Below are positions 1 to 6,440 of a DNA stretch of 7,455 bases, one piece after another. The stretch's first letter is position 1. Each line of letters begins with the position of its first letter. The stretch lies in NCBI GenBank assembly GCA_020845495.1, contig JADLFM010000026.1, positions 1 to 7,455 on the forward strand, read 5' to 3'. Made by a program: the position numbers and the translations under genes. The stretch is from Chloroflexota bacterium (GTDB taxonomy: Bacteria; Chloroflexota; UBA6077; JACCZL01). The notes below the pieces were generated by a model. The model was not told where the DNA came from and made no database searches. It saw only the letters and a list, made by a program, of their open reading frames with translations.

Positions 1-451
1 CGCGGAGCAGAAGGGCCGCCTCCGGTTCTCCTACCCCAGGGATGCATTGCAACACCTCGGCTGGTGCCGTATTGACGTTGACTGGACGGTCAGACGGGCA
101 TCTCGCCGCGTCTCCGGCTGACTCGCCAGCGGCCAGAACGGCGCCGGCATCAGTGACGCTCACCGCACACCACATGTTTGGCGTCAGCGCGATTGAGTCG
201 AGCGTAAGCACCCGGCGCAATTCGGTCACTTCGAGCGCGCCGTTGCCGGACCGTTCCTCGGCCCACCGGCCGTAACGCGCGGCCACGATAGCCATACAGC
301 CCTCACGGGCCCACTCGGCGCGGGCCAGCCCGATCCGGTTGCGAGCCACGCCGGCTGAGCCGGCAAGTTCAGCGAGCCCAAGAGATGCGACGACCGCCAG
401 AGTCGTCAGCAGCCAGAGCGCGGCCACAAGAGCAGAGCCCCGAGAGGTCAC
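1..451 (-). CDS. gspK: Type II secretion minor pseudopilin GspK, 3' end cut by window edge
   Basis: Open from a GTG at 451-449 to the left edge (150 codons seen). It begins MTSRGSALVAALWLL, a class III prepilin leader of five residues ending in Gly, then a hydrophobic helix. The mature position 5 is Ala and not Glu, which is the known hallmark of GspK/XcpX, the tip pseudopilin. The visible C-terminal part has VNVNTAPAEVLQCIPGVGE, a helix-hairpin-helix (SAM-like) stretch typical of the GspK family. GspK is known to cap the pseudopilus with GspI and GspJ in the periplasm. The GTG overlaps the gspJ stop as GTGA, the same coupling used in the rest of the operon, which supports this start. What lies past the edge is unknown. 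Confidence 0.88.
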   Translation of the reverse strand, partial: MTSRGSALVAALWLLTTLAVVASLGLAELAGSAGVARNRIGLARAEWAREGCMAIVAARYGRWAEERSGNGALEVTELRRVLTLDSIALTPNMWCAVSVTDAGAVLAAGESAGDAARCPSDRPVNVNTAPAEVLQCIPGVGEPEAALLLR

Positions 452-981
452 CGGCGGTCTCGAATCAGCATGATGACCGTATCCGCTCCGCCATCAGCCC
501 TCCTTCGGCAGAGCCTAACCGCCAGCGGCGCGGTGGTCGCGGATCGCCAGGTGTCCACCCAGCTGGGCCGCGCGCCACCGGCCGCGAAGTACCCGAGGCG
601 GGTCCACTCATTAGTGTCGGCGAGCACCACAGCCCCTTCGACGGATCGCTCGGCCTTGACTACCTCGCCGCGCCGATGGAGGACGATCCGCTCGGATTGG
701 AATGCGCCGTCCGCCCTTCGTGTCCGCGCCGAGAATGTCAGACTGTCGGGAGTGCCAATGAATGGCTCCGACTCCGTCGGAGGACGGGTCGACTGAAGCG
801 CCGCACTCAACCAGCGTGTCGCCGCCGCCGTACGGTCGTCGCCGAGCATGCCGGCTCGGAGCGCCCCCACGGTGACGCCGACCGCGTCAAAGCAGCTAAC
901 AACCAGGGCAAGCACGAGGCCGCCGATCGCTAGGCTGACCATGAGCTCGACGACCGTCGCCCCTTCCTCGTGGCGCCTCAT
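448..981 (-). CDS. gspJ: Type II secretion minor pseudopilin GspJ
   Basis: 177 aa. N-terminus MRRHEEG then ATVVELMVSLAIGG: a seven-residue leader, Gly at -1 and Glu at mature position 5, as required for prepilin peptidase processing and N-methylation, followed by a single hydrophobic helix to about residue 30. The rest is a globular domain with no cysteine pair or motif I can name, so the J assignment rests on length and on position between gspI and gspK. GspJ joins GspI and GspK in the pseudopilus tip complex. ATG at 981-979 overlaps the gspI stop (ATGA), and the stop overlaps the gspK GTG. An AGGG lies about 9 nt upstream of the ATG. Confidence 0.85.
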   Translation of the reverse strand: MRRHEEGATVVELMVSLAIGGLVLALVVSCFDAVGVTVGALRAGMLGDDRTAAATRWLSAALQSTRPPTESEPFIGTPDSLTFSARTRRADGAFQSERIVLHRRGEVVKAERSVEGAVVLADTNEWTRLGYFAAGGARPSWVDTWRSATTAPLAVRLCRRRADGGADTVIMLIRDRR

Positions 982-1340
982 TCTGCTGATCCCTGCACCC
1001 GCGGCCGGTAGAGCACGGTAACCAGCAGCTCAGACGTCGTTGCAGTGCGGGCGGCCACCGCCGCGCGGAACAGATCCGGCTCCGGCCTGCTGATCGTGGC
1101 AGCGAGGCCACCGAATGGGTGAGCGCCAACACGTTGTTCGAGTTCGCGGCGACCATACAGCGAGAGCTTTGCAAGAATCGCCGCCGCCGCTTCCACCTGC
1201 TGCTCGAGGACAAGTAGCTCTCGCCGGTAACGGATCCTGGCTTCCAGTTCCTCGTAGGTCGCAGCACCGGCCACCACTACGATGACCACGGCAACGAGGA
1301 CTTCAAGAAGCGCGGCTCCTCGCGCACAGCGGCTGATCAT
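978..1340 (-). CDS. gspI: Type II secretion minor pseudopilin GspI
   Basis: 120 aa from ATG 1340-1338. It starts MISRCARG then AALLEVLVAVVIVVV: leader of eight residues, Gly -1, Glu5, and a long hydrophobic helix. Downstream is a helical stretch (YEELEARIRYRRELLVLEQQ) and a short C-terminal domain ending in YRPRVQGSAE. A longer reading of the frame to 1469 exists, but the leader and the ATGA overlap with the gspH stop both point to 1340. Length is normal for GspI (about 120-130 aa). In known systems GspI nucleates the tip complex with J and K. The assignment to I rather than H or J is by order, size and the ALLEVLVA-type N-terminus. Confidence 0.85.
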   Translation of the reverse strand: MISRCARGAALLEVLVAVVIVVVAGAATYEELEARIRYRRELLVLEQQVEAAAAILAKLSLYGRRELEQRVGAHPFGGLAATISRPEPDLFRAAVAARTATTSELLVTVLYRPRVQGSAE

Positions 1341-1597
1341 CTTTCCATCGCTCCATCGAATTGGCGGCCTCGCGCCCCGACCACCTGGCCGTCCGGAAGA
1401 CACAACACCGGGACCCGCTCGAGATGGCCATACGCCGGAGCGCCATCGCGGACCGCCGCGCGCCGGCATGTCGCGCCAGGCGCGACTGCCCTCGCTGCGC
1501 GGCGCGGGCTGCTGAAGGCGAGGCTAGCCGTCCCCGCCATGATGGCTAGGAGTACAATTACGACGAGGATCTCGACCAGGGTATGTCCCTGTCTCAT
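1337..1597 (-). CDS. gspH: Compact GspH-like minor pseudopilin
   Basis: 86 aa, much shorter than the usual GspH of about 150-170 aa. It starts MRQG then HTLVEILVVIVLLAIMAG: four-residue leader, Gly -1, Glu5 and a clear hydrophobic helix. The remainder carries RRAAVRDG and VLCLPDGQVVGA, which resembles the end of GspH proteins where a PDG turn precedes the last strand. Most of the globular beta-domain is therefore missing or compressed. I see no in-frame stop and no obvious frameshift, since both ends keep 4 nt overlaps with gspF and gspI. So it looks like a genuine small protein. Family (T2S pseudopilin) is sure; the letter H is from position. Confidence 0.78.
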   Translation of the reverse strand: MRQGHTLVEILVVIVLLAIMAGTASLAFSSPRRAARAVAPGATCRRAAVRDGAPAYGHLERVPVLCLPDGQVVGARGRQFDGAMER

Positions 1598-2781
1598 CGG
1601 ACGGGCCCGATTGCATAGACCGCCTGAAACATCGCTCCGGCGACGAATGCGATGACCGCCCCAAGCGCGAGAACAAAAGCGGGCTCGATCATCGTCGTTG
1701 CCTGCGCCATTGTATGCTCCGCTTCGCTCCTGGCCAGGCGGCTTGCGCGCATGGCCATGTCGGCGAGACGTCCGCTTGCCTCCCCGAGTCCGATCAGTGT
1801 AATCGCGGCGGGTGCGAGACTCGCCTCGGCTCGCAGGGCCGCGGCGAGCGACGACCCCCCCGCGACGCGGCGCCTCGCGTTCGCAAGCCGACCCCGGACC
1901 TCGGCGTCGCCGCTCGCCTCGCCTGCGATATCGAGGGAGGCGAGAATGGGAGTACCGTTGCTCAACGCGGCGCTTAGGGCGCTAGCTGCTGTTGCTGTTG
2001 CCCATGCCAGGCGAAGTGGCCCGACAAACGGGAGTGCGAGCAGGACTCGATGGAATCCTGCCAGTTTGCCCGGTCGATGGTAGTAGCTCCACAGGACTGC
2101 TCCGAGGGCGCCGGCGACCAGCCCAACGGCCGCCCCGTACTTCCTCATGACCGTCGCGCCATCAACGACGATCTGCGTCGCGTGTGGAAGGGCCCGATCG
2201 CTCCCCGCGAGGATCGCAGCAAACTTCGGCACGACGACAACTCCGACCACGACCGCCGAAGCGATCCCGGTGACGACCAGGATCATCGGGTACGCCAGCG
2301 CGCGCCGGAGTCGCTCCGCGGCTGCCTTCTCGTTCTCGGCGAGTTCGGCAACAGCACTGACCGCGGCTCCGACGCTTCCAGACCGCTCCCCGGCTCGCAG
2401 CACCTCCAGGTGTGCGTTGGCAATCATCCGGGCCTCAGCACACCCGTGCGAGAGCGGGTGTCCCTCGTCGACCGCATGGCGAATCGTCTCGACCGCCGCC
2501 TTCCCCGCCCCCGTGCTGGCGAGATCCGTTGCTGCACAGAGGGCTGCGCGCACGGGCACACCAGCGTCGAGCAGCGAGGCAACGCAACGAAGGAGCATCA
2601 CGGACTCGGCTGAGCTGACTTGGCGACGCGCCATCAACCGGGGAACGGCCTCCCATACCCGGAGAGGAACAAGCCCCAGTCCGTCAACCATGACGCGCGC
2701 CTCCTCCGGCGCCCGCGCGTCGAGCTCGCCTCTCACCACGCGCCCTGCTGAATCGGCCGCTCGATAGCGAAACCTGGTCAC
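1594..2781 (-). CDS. gspF: Type II secretion inner-membrane platform protein GspF
   Basis: 395 aa from GTG 2781-2779, chosen because a strong GGGGAGG (2794-2788) lies six nt upstream, it overlaps the gspG stop as GTGA, and it gives the family-like start MTRFRYRAAD; an ATG-like extension of five residues to 2796 is less likely. Two T2SSF repeats are visible: roughly residues 60-185 (SSAESVMLLRCVASLLDAG, then LEVLRAGERSG) and 260-385 (ASALSAALSNGTPIL, then LIGLGEASG). Hydrophobic segments at about 166-188, 216-234 and 366-391 fit the three membrane spans of GspF. It anchors the GspE ATPase and couples it to pseudopilus assembly. The stop overlaps the gspH ATG (ATGA). Confidence 0.95.
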   Translation of the reverse strand: MTRFRYRAADSAGRVVRGELDARAPEEARVMVDGLGLVPLRVWEAVPRLMARRQVSSAESVMLLRCVASLLDAGVPVRAALCAATDLASTGAGKAAVETIRHAVDEGHPLSHGCAEARMIANAHLEVLRAGERSGSVGAAVSAVAELAENEKAAAERLRRALAYPMILVVTGIASAVVVGVVVVPKFAAILAGSDRALPHATQIVVDGATVMRKYGAAVGLVAGALGAVLWSYYHRPGKLAGFHRVLLALPFVGPLRLAWATATAASALSAALSNGTPILASLDIAGEASGDAEVRGRLANARRRVAGGSSLAAALRAEASLAPAAITLIGLGEASGRLADMAMRASRLARSEAEHTMAQATTMIEPAFVLALGAVIAFVAGAMFQAVYAIGPVR

Positions 2782-3224
2782 TGCGCGCCTCCCCAACTGC
2801 GGAGGTCCGCGTCCTCACCGAGGCCACCTTCCCTGCCGTCGCGGCCGAACGTCCACAGGTCGTAGCTGTCGGGGTTAGCGGCCCCGGGACTGCGGTATTG
2901 ATAGGGGTTTCCCCACGGATCCCTAGGCGCACCCTTTCTGAGGTACGGCCCGCGCCAACCGCCCGGGACTGGTGGCGTCTCTGGCCGGCGGGCAAGGGCC
3001 TCGAGTCCCTGGGCCGTCGTCGGGTATCGATCACTATGGAGTGCGTATGTATCGAGGGCAAGGCCGATCGCGGCGAGGTCGGCCTTCGCCGCCGCGATCT
3101 TCGCATCACCGACGTTCCGGAAGATCGAAGGGGCGACTGTGGCGGCGAGGATCGCGACCACTGACACGACCACGATCAGCTCGATCAAAGTGAACCCGCC
3201 AGCACGGCTATGTCCCGAGGACAC
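2778..3224 (-). CDS. gspG: Type II secretion major pseudopilin GspG
   Basis: 148 aa from a GTG at 3224-3222. A GAGG six nt upstream and the ten-residue leader MSSGHSRAGG before FTLIELIVVVSVVAILA support this start; the open frame continues upstream inside gspE but is a shadow there. The family motifs are all present: LDTYALHSDRYPTTAQGLEAL (about 57-77), GPYLRKGAPRDPWGNPYQYR (about 92-111), and the acidic loop FGRDGREGGLGEDADL (about 126-141), which in known GspG binds calcium. It is the main subunit of the periplasmic pseudopilus that pushes exoproteins through the GspD secretin. The gene overlaps the end of gspE by 17 nt and the start of gspF by 4 nt. Its place between gspE and gspF is unusual. 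Confidence 0.95.
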   Translation of the reverse strand: MSSGHSRAGGFTLIELIVVVSVVAILAATVAPSIFRNVGDAKIAAAKADLAAIGLALDTYALHSDRYPTTAQGLEALARRPETPPVPGGWRGPYLRKGAPRDPWGNPYQYRSPGAANPDSYDLWTFGRDGREGGLGEDADLRSWGGAQ

Positions 3225-4701
3225 GTGCGACCTCGTCCAGAGTGGTGACACCAGCTTCGACTTTGCTCCACGCGTCGTCCACCAGAGTGCGCATCCCGCG
3301 CACGGCGGCCGCGCTCCGGATCTCATGTTCCCCGGCTCTCCTTGCGACCATCTCTCGGAGCGGCGCATCGACCTCCAGGAGCTCGAACACACCGATGCGC
3401 CCGCTGAACCCAGACTGCCGGCACCTGGAACAGCCAGCGCCGCAGTCGAACGTGGTACCCTGGATACCCGGCCGCCCCACGAGGGCCAACAGCTCACGAT
3501 CTGGCTGACAGCGGACCCGACACCCATCGCAGATCCTCCGTACGAGTCGTTGGGCGAGGACACCTCGCAGCGTAGCGGCCACTAGATACGGCTCCACGCC
3601 GAGATCGCCGAGGCGGATCAGTCCACCGACCGAGTCGGTCGTGTGCAGGGTCGACAGCACGAGGTGACCCGTCATTGCCGCCTGAGTAGCAACTCCTGCC
3701 GTTTCGTTGTCTCGCATCTCCCCGACCATCAGGACGTCCGGGTCCTGCCGAAGCACGCTTCGTAGCGCATTGGCGAACGTCATCCCAGCCTTCACGTGGA
3801 CCGGCACCTGCGTCACGTCGTCCATTACGTACTCGATCGGATCCTCGAGGGTAATGATCTTTTCCTCGCGGTGACGGCGAAGGCCCAGCAACGCGTGCAG
3901 GGTCGTGGTCTTCCCACTTCCGGTAGGACCCGTCGCGAGCAGAATCCCGTGAGGCTGCTGCGCCAACATCGACAGTGTGGCGAGCGTCCCAGCATCGAGG
4001 CCCAGCTCCGCCAACCGTCCAGGTGTTCCCGAGTGGTCGAGTAGTCGTAAGACGACCGACTCTCCGTGGTGAGAGGGCACCGTCGATACCCTGACGTCGA
4101 GCTCACGCCCCTCGAGGGCGGCCCTGAAGCGGCCATCCTGCGGCATCCGGCGCTCCGCGATGTCGAGATCCGCCAGGAGCTTGATTCGAGATACCACCGC
4201 CGACGCAAGGTGCGCAGGAGGACTCGGGAACTCAGACAGGATCCCATCGACACGGACCCGTGCATGAAGCCCACCCGCTCGCGCCTCGAGGTGGATGTCG
4301 CTCGCGCGCGCAGCCTGTGCGTCACGGATCAGAAGATTGACAAGGCGGACCACTGGAGGCTGGCTGGCAAGACTCCTCGCGTCAGTGTCGGTGATCGATG
4401 CCGTGGCGGTGTCGACAGACCCCCGATCGAGCGTTCGCACCAGGGACGCGGCTGACTCCTGGGTCGCGAACGCTTCCGTGATGGCCGACTCCAGCTCCAC
4501 TGCGTTTACTGGCATGAGCTCGACATGCCCGCCAAACGTAGCCTCCAGGTCCGCGACCACGTCCTCGTCCAGTGACCCGCCCTGCCGGACCGCGACTATT
4601 ACGCCGTTCGCCGACGACTCAAGCGGCAGGATACCGTGGTATTGCAGGTACTCTTCTCGGAACGCATCCGCCAACCCGGTACCGTCCGGAAGTTGAATCA
4701 T
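3208..4701 (-). CDS. gspE: Type II secretion ATPase GspE
   Basis: 497 aa from ATG 4701-4699; in-frame GTG codons at 4707, 4713 and 4740 (510 aa) are possible starts and no strong Shine-Dalgarno decides. Residue numbers from the ATG: N-terminal domain 1-90 (LADAFREEYLQYHGILPLE), linker, then ATPase core with ASDIHLEA at about 133-140, Walker A GPTGSGKT 258-265, Asp box ITLEDPIEY 283-291, Walker B VLMVGEMRD about 323-331 and His box TGHLVLSTLHTTD about 344-356. Two CxxC pairs (Cys391/394 and Cys424/427, 29 residues apart) match the zinc-binding C-terminal module of GspE, ending GFSGRIGVFELLEVD. It is the cytoplasmic hexamer that powers pseudopilus assembly, working with GspF and (elsewhere) GspL. 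First gene of the visible operon. Confidence 0.95.
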   Translation of the reverse strand: MIQLPDGTGLADAFREEYLQYHGILPLESSANGVIVAVRQGGSLDEDVVADLEATFGGHVELMPVNAVELESAITEAFATQESAASLVRTLDRGSVDTATASITDTDARSLASQPPVVRLVNLLIRDAQAARASDIHLEARAGGLHARVRVDGILSEFPSPPAHLASAVVSRIKLLADLDIAERRMPQDGRFRAALEGRELDVRVSTVPSHHGESVVLRLLDHSGTPGRLAELGLDAGTLATLSMLAQQPHGILLATGPTGSGKTTTLHALLGLRRHREEKIITLEDPIEYVMDDVTQVPVHVKAGMTFANALRSVLRQDPDVLMVGEMRDNETAGVATQAAMTGHLVLSTLHTTDSVGGLIRLGDLGVEPYLVAATLRGVLAQRLVRRICDGCRVRCQPDRELLALVGRPGIQGTTFDCGAGCSRCRQSGFSGRIGVFELLEVDAPLREMVARRAGEHEIRSAAAVRGMRTLVDDAWSKVEAGVTTLDEVARVLGT

Positions 4702-4794
4702 GCTCACGGCCACACTCGAGGTCGTCCTGGCGGCGTGCACCCGCAGGACTCAGGCCACCACTTTCAAGGGTCGCCCTCGTTGGCGGGCCTCGAC

Positions 4795-4825
4795 TTAGTA
4801 CGCTGTTGTTCGGAAGGGATGTCCA
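4795..4825 (-). promoter_or_regulatory. Weak candidate promoter for the gsp operon
   Basis: On the minus strand TGGACA (4825-4820) resembles a -35 box and TACTAA (4800-4795) is a poor -10 box, spaced 19 nt, with gspE starting 55-95 nt further on. The match is weak and the spacing long. It is listed because it is the only candidate in the gap before the operon and the dyad at 4826-4847 abuts it. Confidence 0.2.
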
Positions 4826-4847
4826 CAGTGAACGGACCTGTTCACTG
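4826..4847. promoter_or_regulatory. Perfect 8 bp dyad upstream of gspE
   Basis: CAGTGAAC (4826-4833), six-base spacer, GTTCACTG (4840-4847). The arms are perfect complements. It has no T-run on either strand, so it is unlike an intrinsic terminator. It sits about 125-145 nt before the gspE ATG and next to the weak promoter, so an operator for a dimeric repressor or activator is possible. No regulator can be named. Confidence 0.4.
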
Positions 4848-4859
4848 CAGCGCCGTCTA

Positions 4860-4945
4860 GTACCCGGCGTGTCGAACCGGTATGGACACCACCGCCTCGA
4901 CTACTTGAGCGGCCCTCTCGATCCCGAGAAGCCACACCGCGCGGC
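4860..4945 (-). pseudogene. Remnant of a third RHS-tip toxin domain
   Basis: Nucleotide similarity to the second toxin domain (5750-5790). The 9-mers CTCGACTAC and GATCCCGAG occur here at 4896-4904 and 4920-4928, and in the other copy at 5751-5759 and 5774-5782. They are 15 and 14 bases apart respectively, so a one-base indel separates them. On the minus strand the fragments read VASRD and, in another frame, QVVEAVV, against VAARD and EVVEMYQ in the better copy. Stops and frame changes make it non-coding. The rest of 4948-5042 shows nothing I recognise. Confidence 0.4.
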
Positions 4946-5042
4946 CCGCAGGGCGGCGCGAAGACCCAGCAGTTGCGCCGCAGCGGCTACAACAACCGCC
5001 CGACCGCGCGGGCCGGGCTTCTGTCTCGTCCCTCTGCTCTCT

Positions 5043-5108
5043 GCCAAACCAAGCGTGCAGCTGGCAGGCCGAGACCGCCGCGCTGCAGCTGACGCTTATG
5101 GGTTAGGC
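5043..5108 (+). mobile_element. attC-like integron recombination site (66 bp palindrome)
   Basis: Ends are GCCAAAC (5043-5049) and GTTAGGC (5102-5108). The latter fits the integron core GTTRRRY exactly; the former misses RYYYAAC at one base. Inner arms pair AAGCGT (5051-5056) with ACGCTT (5092-5097), and CAGCTG (5058-5063) with CAGCTG (5086-5091). G5057 is left unpaired, like the extrahelical base of attC sites. CAG 5065-5067 pairs with CTG 5083-5085, closing toward a central loop. The length is in the normal attC range. Read on the other strand the ends are GCCTAAC and GTTTGGC, so orientation is not fully settled; the unpaired G favours plus. There is no T-run, so a terminator explains it less well. 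No integrase gene is in the window. Confidence 0.6.
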
Positions 5109-5184
5109 CTGTCCGCCACGGCCTCACATGTCGACTAGCCGCAGACCGCCGCGCTCTTCCTGCTCTGCATGGCGCCCGATGTAC

Positions 5185-5631
5185 TCACCGCTCCCTCGCT
5201 GCGCCACGCCGCGCTTCGCGGTCGACAGGAGAGCTTCGGGCCATGCCAGCCATTCGCGATTGATTTGCCGCATCTTCCGACGCGAGCAGATCTGGCCGGG
5301 GCGCACCATAGAGGCGGCCCCTACGCAGAATCGCACCATCGTAGTAGCAACGATCGAACTCGACCGCCGGCACAATCGCTCAATCGATGTGGTCGCTGTG
5401 CCGCGCCGCGACGGAATACAGGTCAGAGCGGGCCGCAAGCCATGGTGGCACCAGGTAGACGCGCACCGGCGTACTACCCATCGCGGCGATCGAAGGATCA
5501 GGGAGCAGGGACAGAGTACCGTTCGCCTTAAGACCTGAGGCCGCGACGAACGCAGCCCCGGCTCTGCGCCGGCGTTCGAGCTCGCTATTATCAGCGGGCA
5601 GCAGAAGGGCGTTTACCTGCTTTCCTCTCAT
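5185..5631 (-). pseudogene. Putative immunity gene for the second RHS tip, split by an in-frame TGA
   Basis: From ATG 5631-5629 the frame reads 83 residues (MRGKQVNALLLPADNSELER ... ARHSDHID), meets TGA at 5382-5380, and continues in the same frame for another 64 codons (AIVPAVEFDRCYYDGAILRR ... GAARER) to a TGA at 5187-5185. The second part looks protein-like and flows from the first, so a single nonsense change (for example CGA to TGA) is the simplest explanation. A GTG at 5373 could allow a separate product. The ATG overlaps the toxin stop (ATGA), the position of RHS immunity genes. I do not recognise the family, so the immunity role is inferred only from location. Confidence 0.55.
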
Positions 5632-6235
5632 TGGGGTTTGTTGTACGGATCACAACTAGGTCGACGGCCGCTAGCTCGCTCAATCTCGTCACGCGCTCGG
5701 CGCTCTCGCGCAGGAACGCCACCCTCGGCCTGGCGACCGACCTGGTACATCTCGACTACCTCACCGGTCCTGGGATCCCGAGCGGCAACGTCGACGAAGC
5801 GCCTCGTCCTTTCGCCGCCCGGTGTCTTGACCAAGGACTCCGCGACTGGCTCGAGCCCACGCCTGCTGATGTCTCCACCCTGTCGGCCACCACGGCCCGG
5901 TGAGCTGCGCCTCCGAGTCGACCAACGAGCCGCACGCCGCCCGGCGAAGGAAGACCCGGCACGACCGCGCCGGCGACGTCCACAGCGAGACTTGCAAGGC
6001 GAGCGGCGGTCGCGCCGTTCCTCGCGACATCGACCACTCCCGCGATAACCGCTGCGACGTCGAGGATGCAGTCGGGGCACAGCCCAAGCGGATCACTGAA
6101 GTTGACGGGATCGCCGTCGGCGTAGCCGTAGAGATTCAGCCCGCCGACGAGCCCGATCGGATCTTCTTGGGTAAAGGTCCCGCTCGGACTCCCGTCGTAC
6201 TCACCCCACGCGGCAAGCCGCTGCCGTTCTTCTGC
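5628..6235 (-). pseudogene. Orphan RHS tip 2: core end plus frameshifted toxin domain
   Basis: After a TAA at 6238-6236 the RHS frame is open: GEYDGSPSGTFTQEDPIGL, then LNLYGYADGDPVNFSDPLGL, the end of the RHS-associated core. A hydrophobic pretoxin segment follows (DVAAVIAGVVDVARNG ... AGAVVPGLPSPGG). That frame dies at TAG 5758-5756. The toxin continues in another frame: LEPVAESLVKTPGGERTRRF, then VDVAARDPRTGEVVEMYQVG, GVPARERRARDEIERASG and DPYNKPQ to TGA 5630-5628. A frameshift must lie at about 5880-5960. The D ... ExxQ spacing could suit a PD-(D/E)xK nuclease-like fold, but I cannot assign a family. No start codon follows the TAA before the core, so it is probably an unexpressed tip even without the frameshift. 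Confidence 0.65.
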
Positions 6236-6281
6236 TTAGCCGCCGCGTCTTTCAAAGAGCGGTCGTAATTTAGATGAAGTT
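6082..6281 (-). repeat. Head-plus-RHS-core repeat, copy 1
   Basis: About 200 bp closely matching 7258-7455 in the same orientation. On the minus strand it starts TTCATCTAAATTACGACCGC, passes a TAA (6238-6236), a small hairpin (6226-6211) and GTGAGTACGACGGG, and ends in the RHS core up to GTCAACTTCAGTGATCCG. After this the two copies diverge completely into different toxins. This is the usual layout where conserved core DNA gives homology for tip exchange. The region 6282-6355 to its right shows nothing I recognise. Confidence 0.8.
6211..6226 (-). other. Small hairpin in repeat head, copy 1
   Basis: Minus strand CGGCA, loop GCGGCT, TGCCG. The matching place in copy 2 (7386-7401) has CCGCA, the same loop, TGCGG. 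The middle base pair has flipped on both sides, so pairing is kept. Confidence 0.4.
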
Positions 6282-6355
6282 CGCCTGACGCGAGTTTTCG
6301 AGGGGAGTGGCCGGAGGATCTTCGGGCGCGCGGGGTGCCGGCCGGGCGCGGGGAC

Positions 6356-6440
6356 GCCTAACAAACGGGCTTCAGCTGCGCCCGCGGACTGGTCACTCGT
6401 CTGGAGGGTCCGCCCGACCGAGCATCTGCAATACTCTGGC
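6356..6440 (-). mobile_element. Degenerate attC-like site overlapping the barstar 3' end
   Basis: On the minus strand the right arm reads GCAGCTGAA (6379-6371), spacer, GTTAGGC (6362-6356), the integron core form. It matches the right arm of the 5043-5108 element at 18 of 24 positions by my hand alignment. The left arm lies inside the barstar gene: TTGCAGATGC (6431-6422) pairs with GCAGCTGAA leaving one G unpaired and one mismatch, and GCGGAC (6413-6408) pairs with GTCCGC (6389-6384). The outer left core would be GCCAGAG (6440-6434), a poor match to RYYYAAC. It could also be a transcription-end hairpin or a decayed site. Confidence 0.35.

Noticed and set aside
514..521. GCCTAAC 7-mer inside gspJ, as in attC cores
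   Set aside because: No matching right arm or GTTRRRY core nearby and it is within a normal coding sequence; a chance 7-mer.
385..933. 182 aa plus-strand open frame opposite gspJ/gspK
   Set aside because: Composition is antisense-like and the minus strand holds convincing pseudopilin genes with coupled starts.
1652..2767. Long plus-strand open frames opposite gspF (up to 206 aa)
   Set aside because: They are rich in Ala, Ser, Arg and Pro, have no recognisable domain and mirror a well-supported GspF; a GC-rich gene leaves such antisense frames open.
5043..5108. Reading the palindrome as a rho-independent terminator of the immunity gene
   Set aside because: The stem is long and interrupted, with an unpaired G and core-like ends, and has no T-run on either strand.
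4572..5138. 188 aa plus-strand open frame over the gspE start and the intergenic region
   Set aside because: It crosses the gspE N-terminus, the dyad, the toxin remnant and the attC-like site; no domain and no plausible context.
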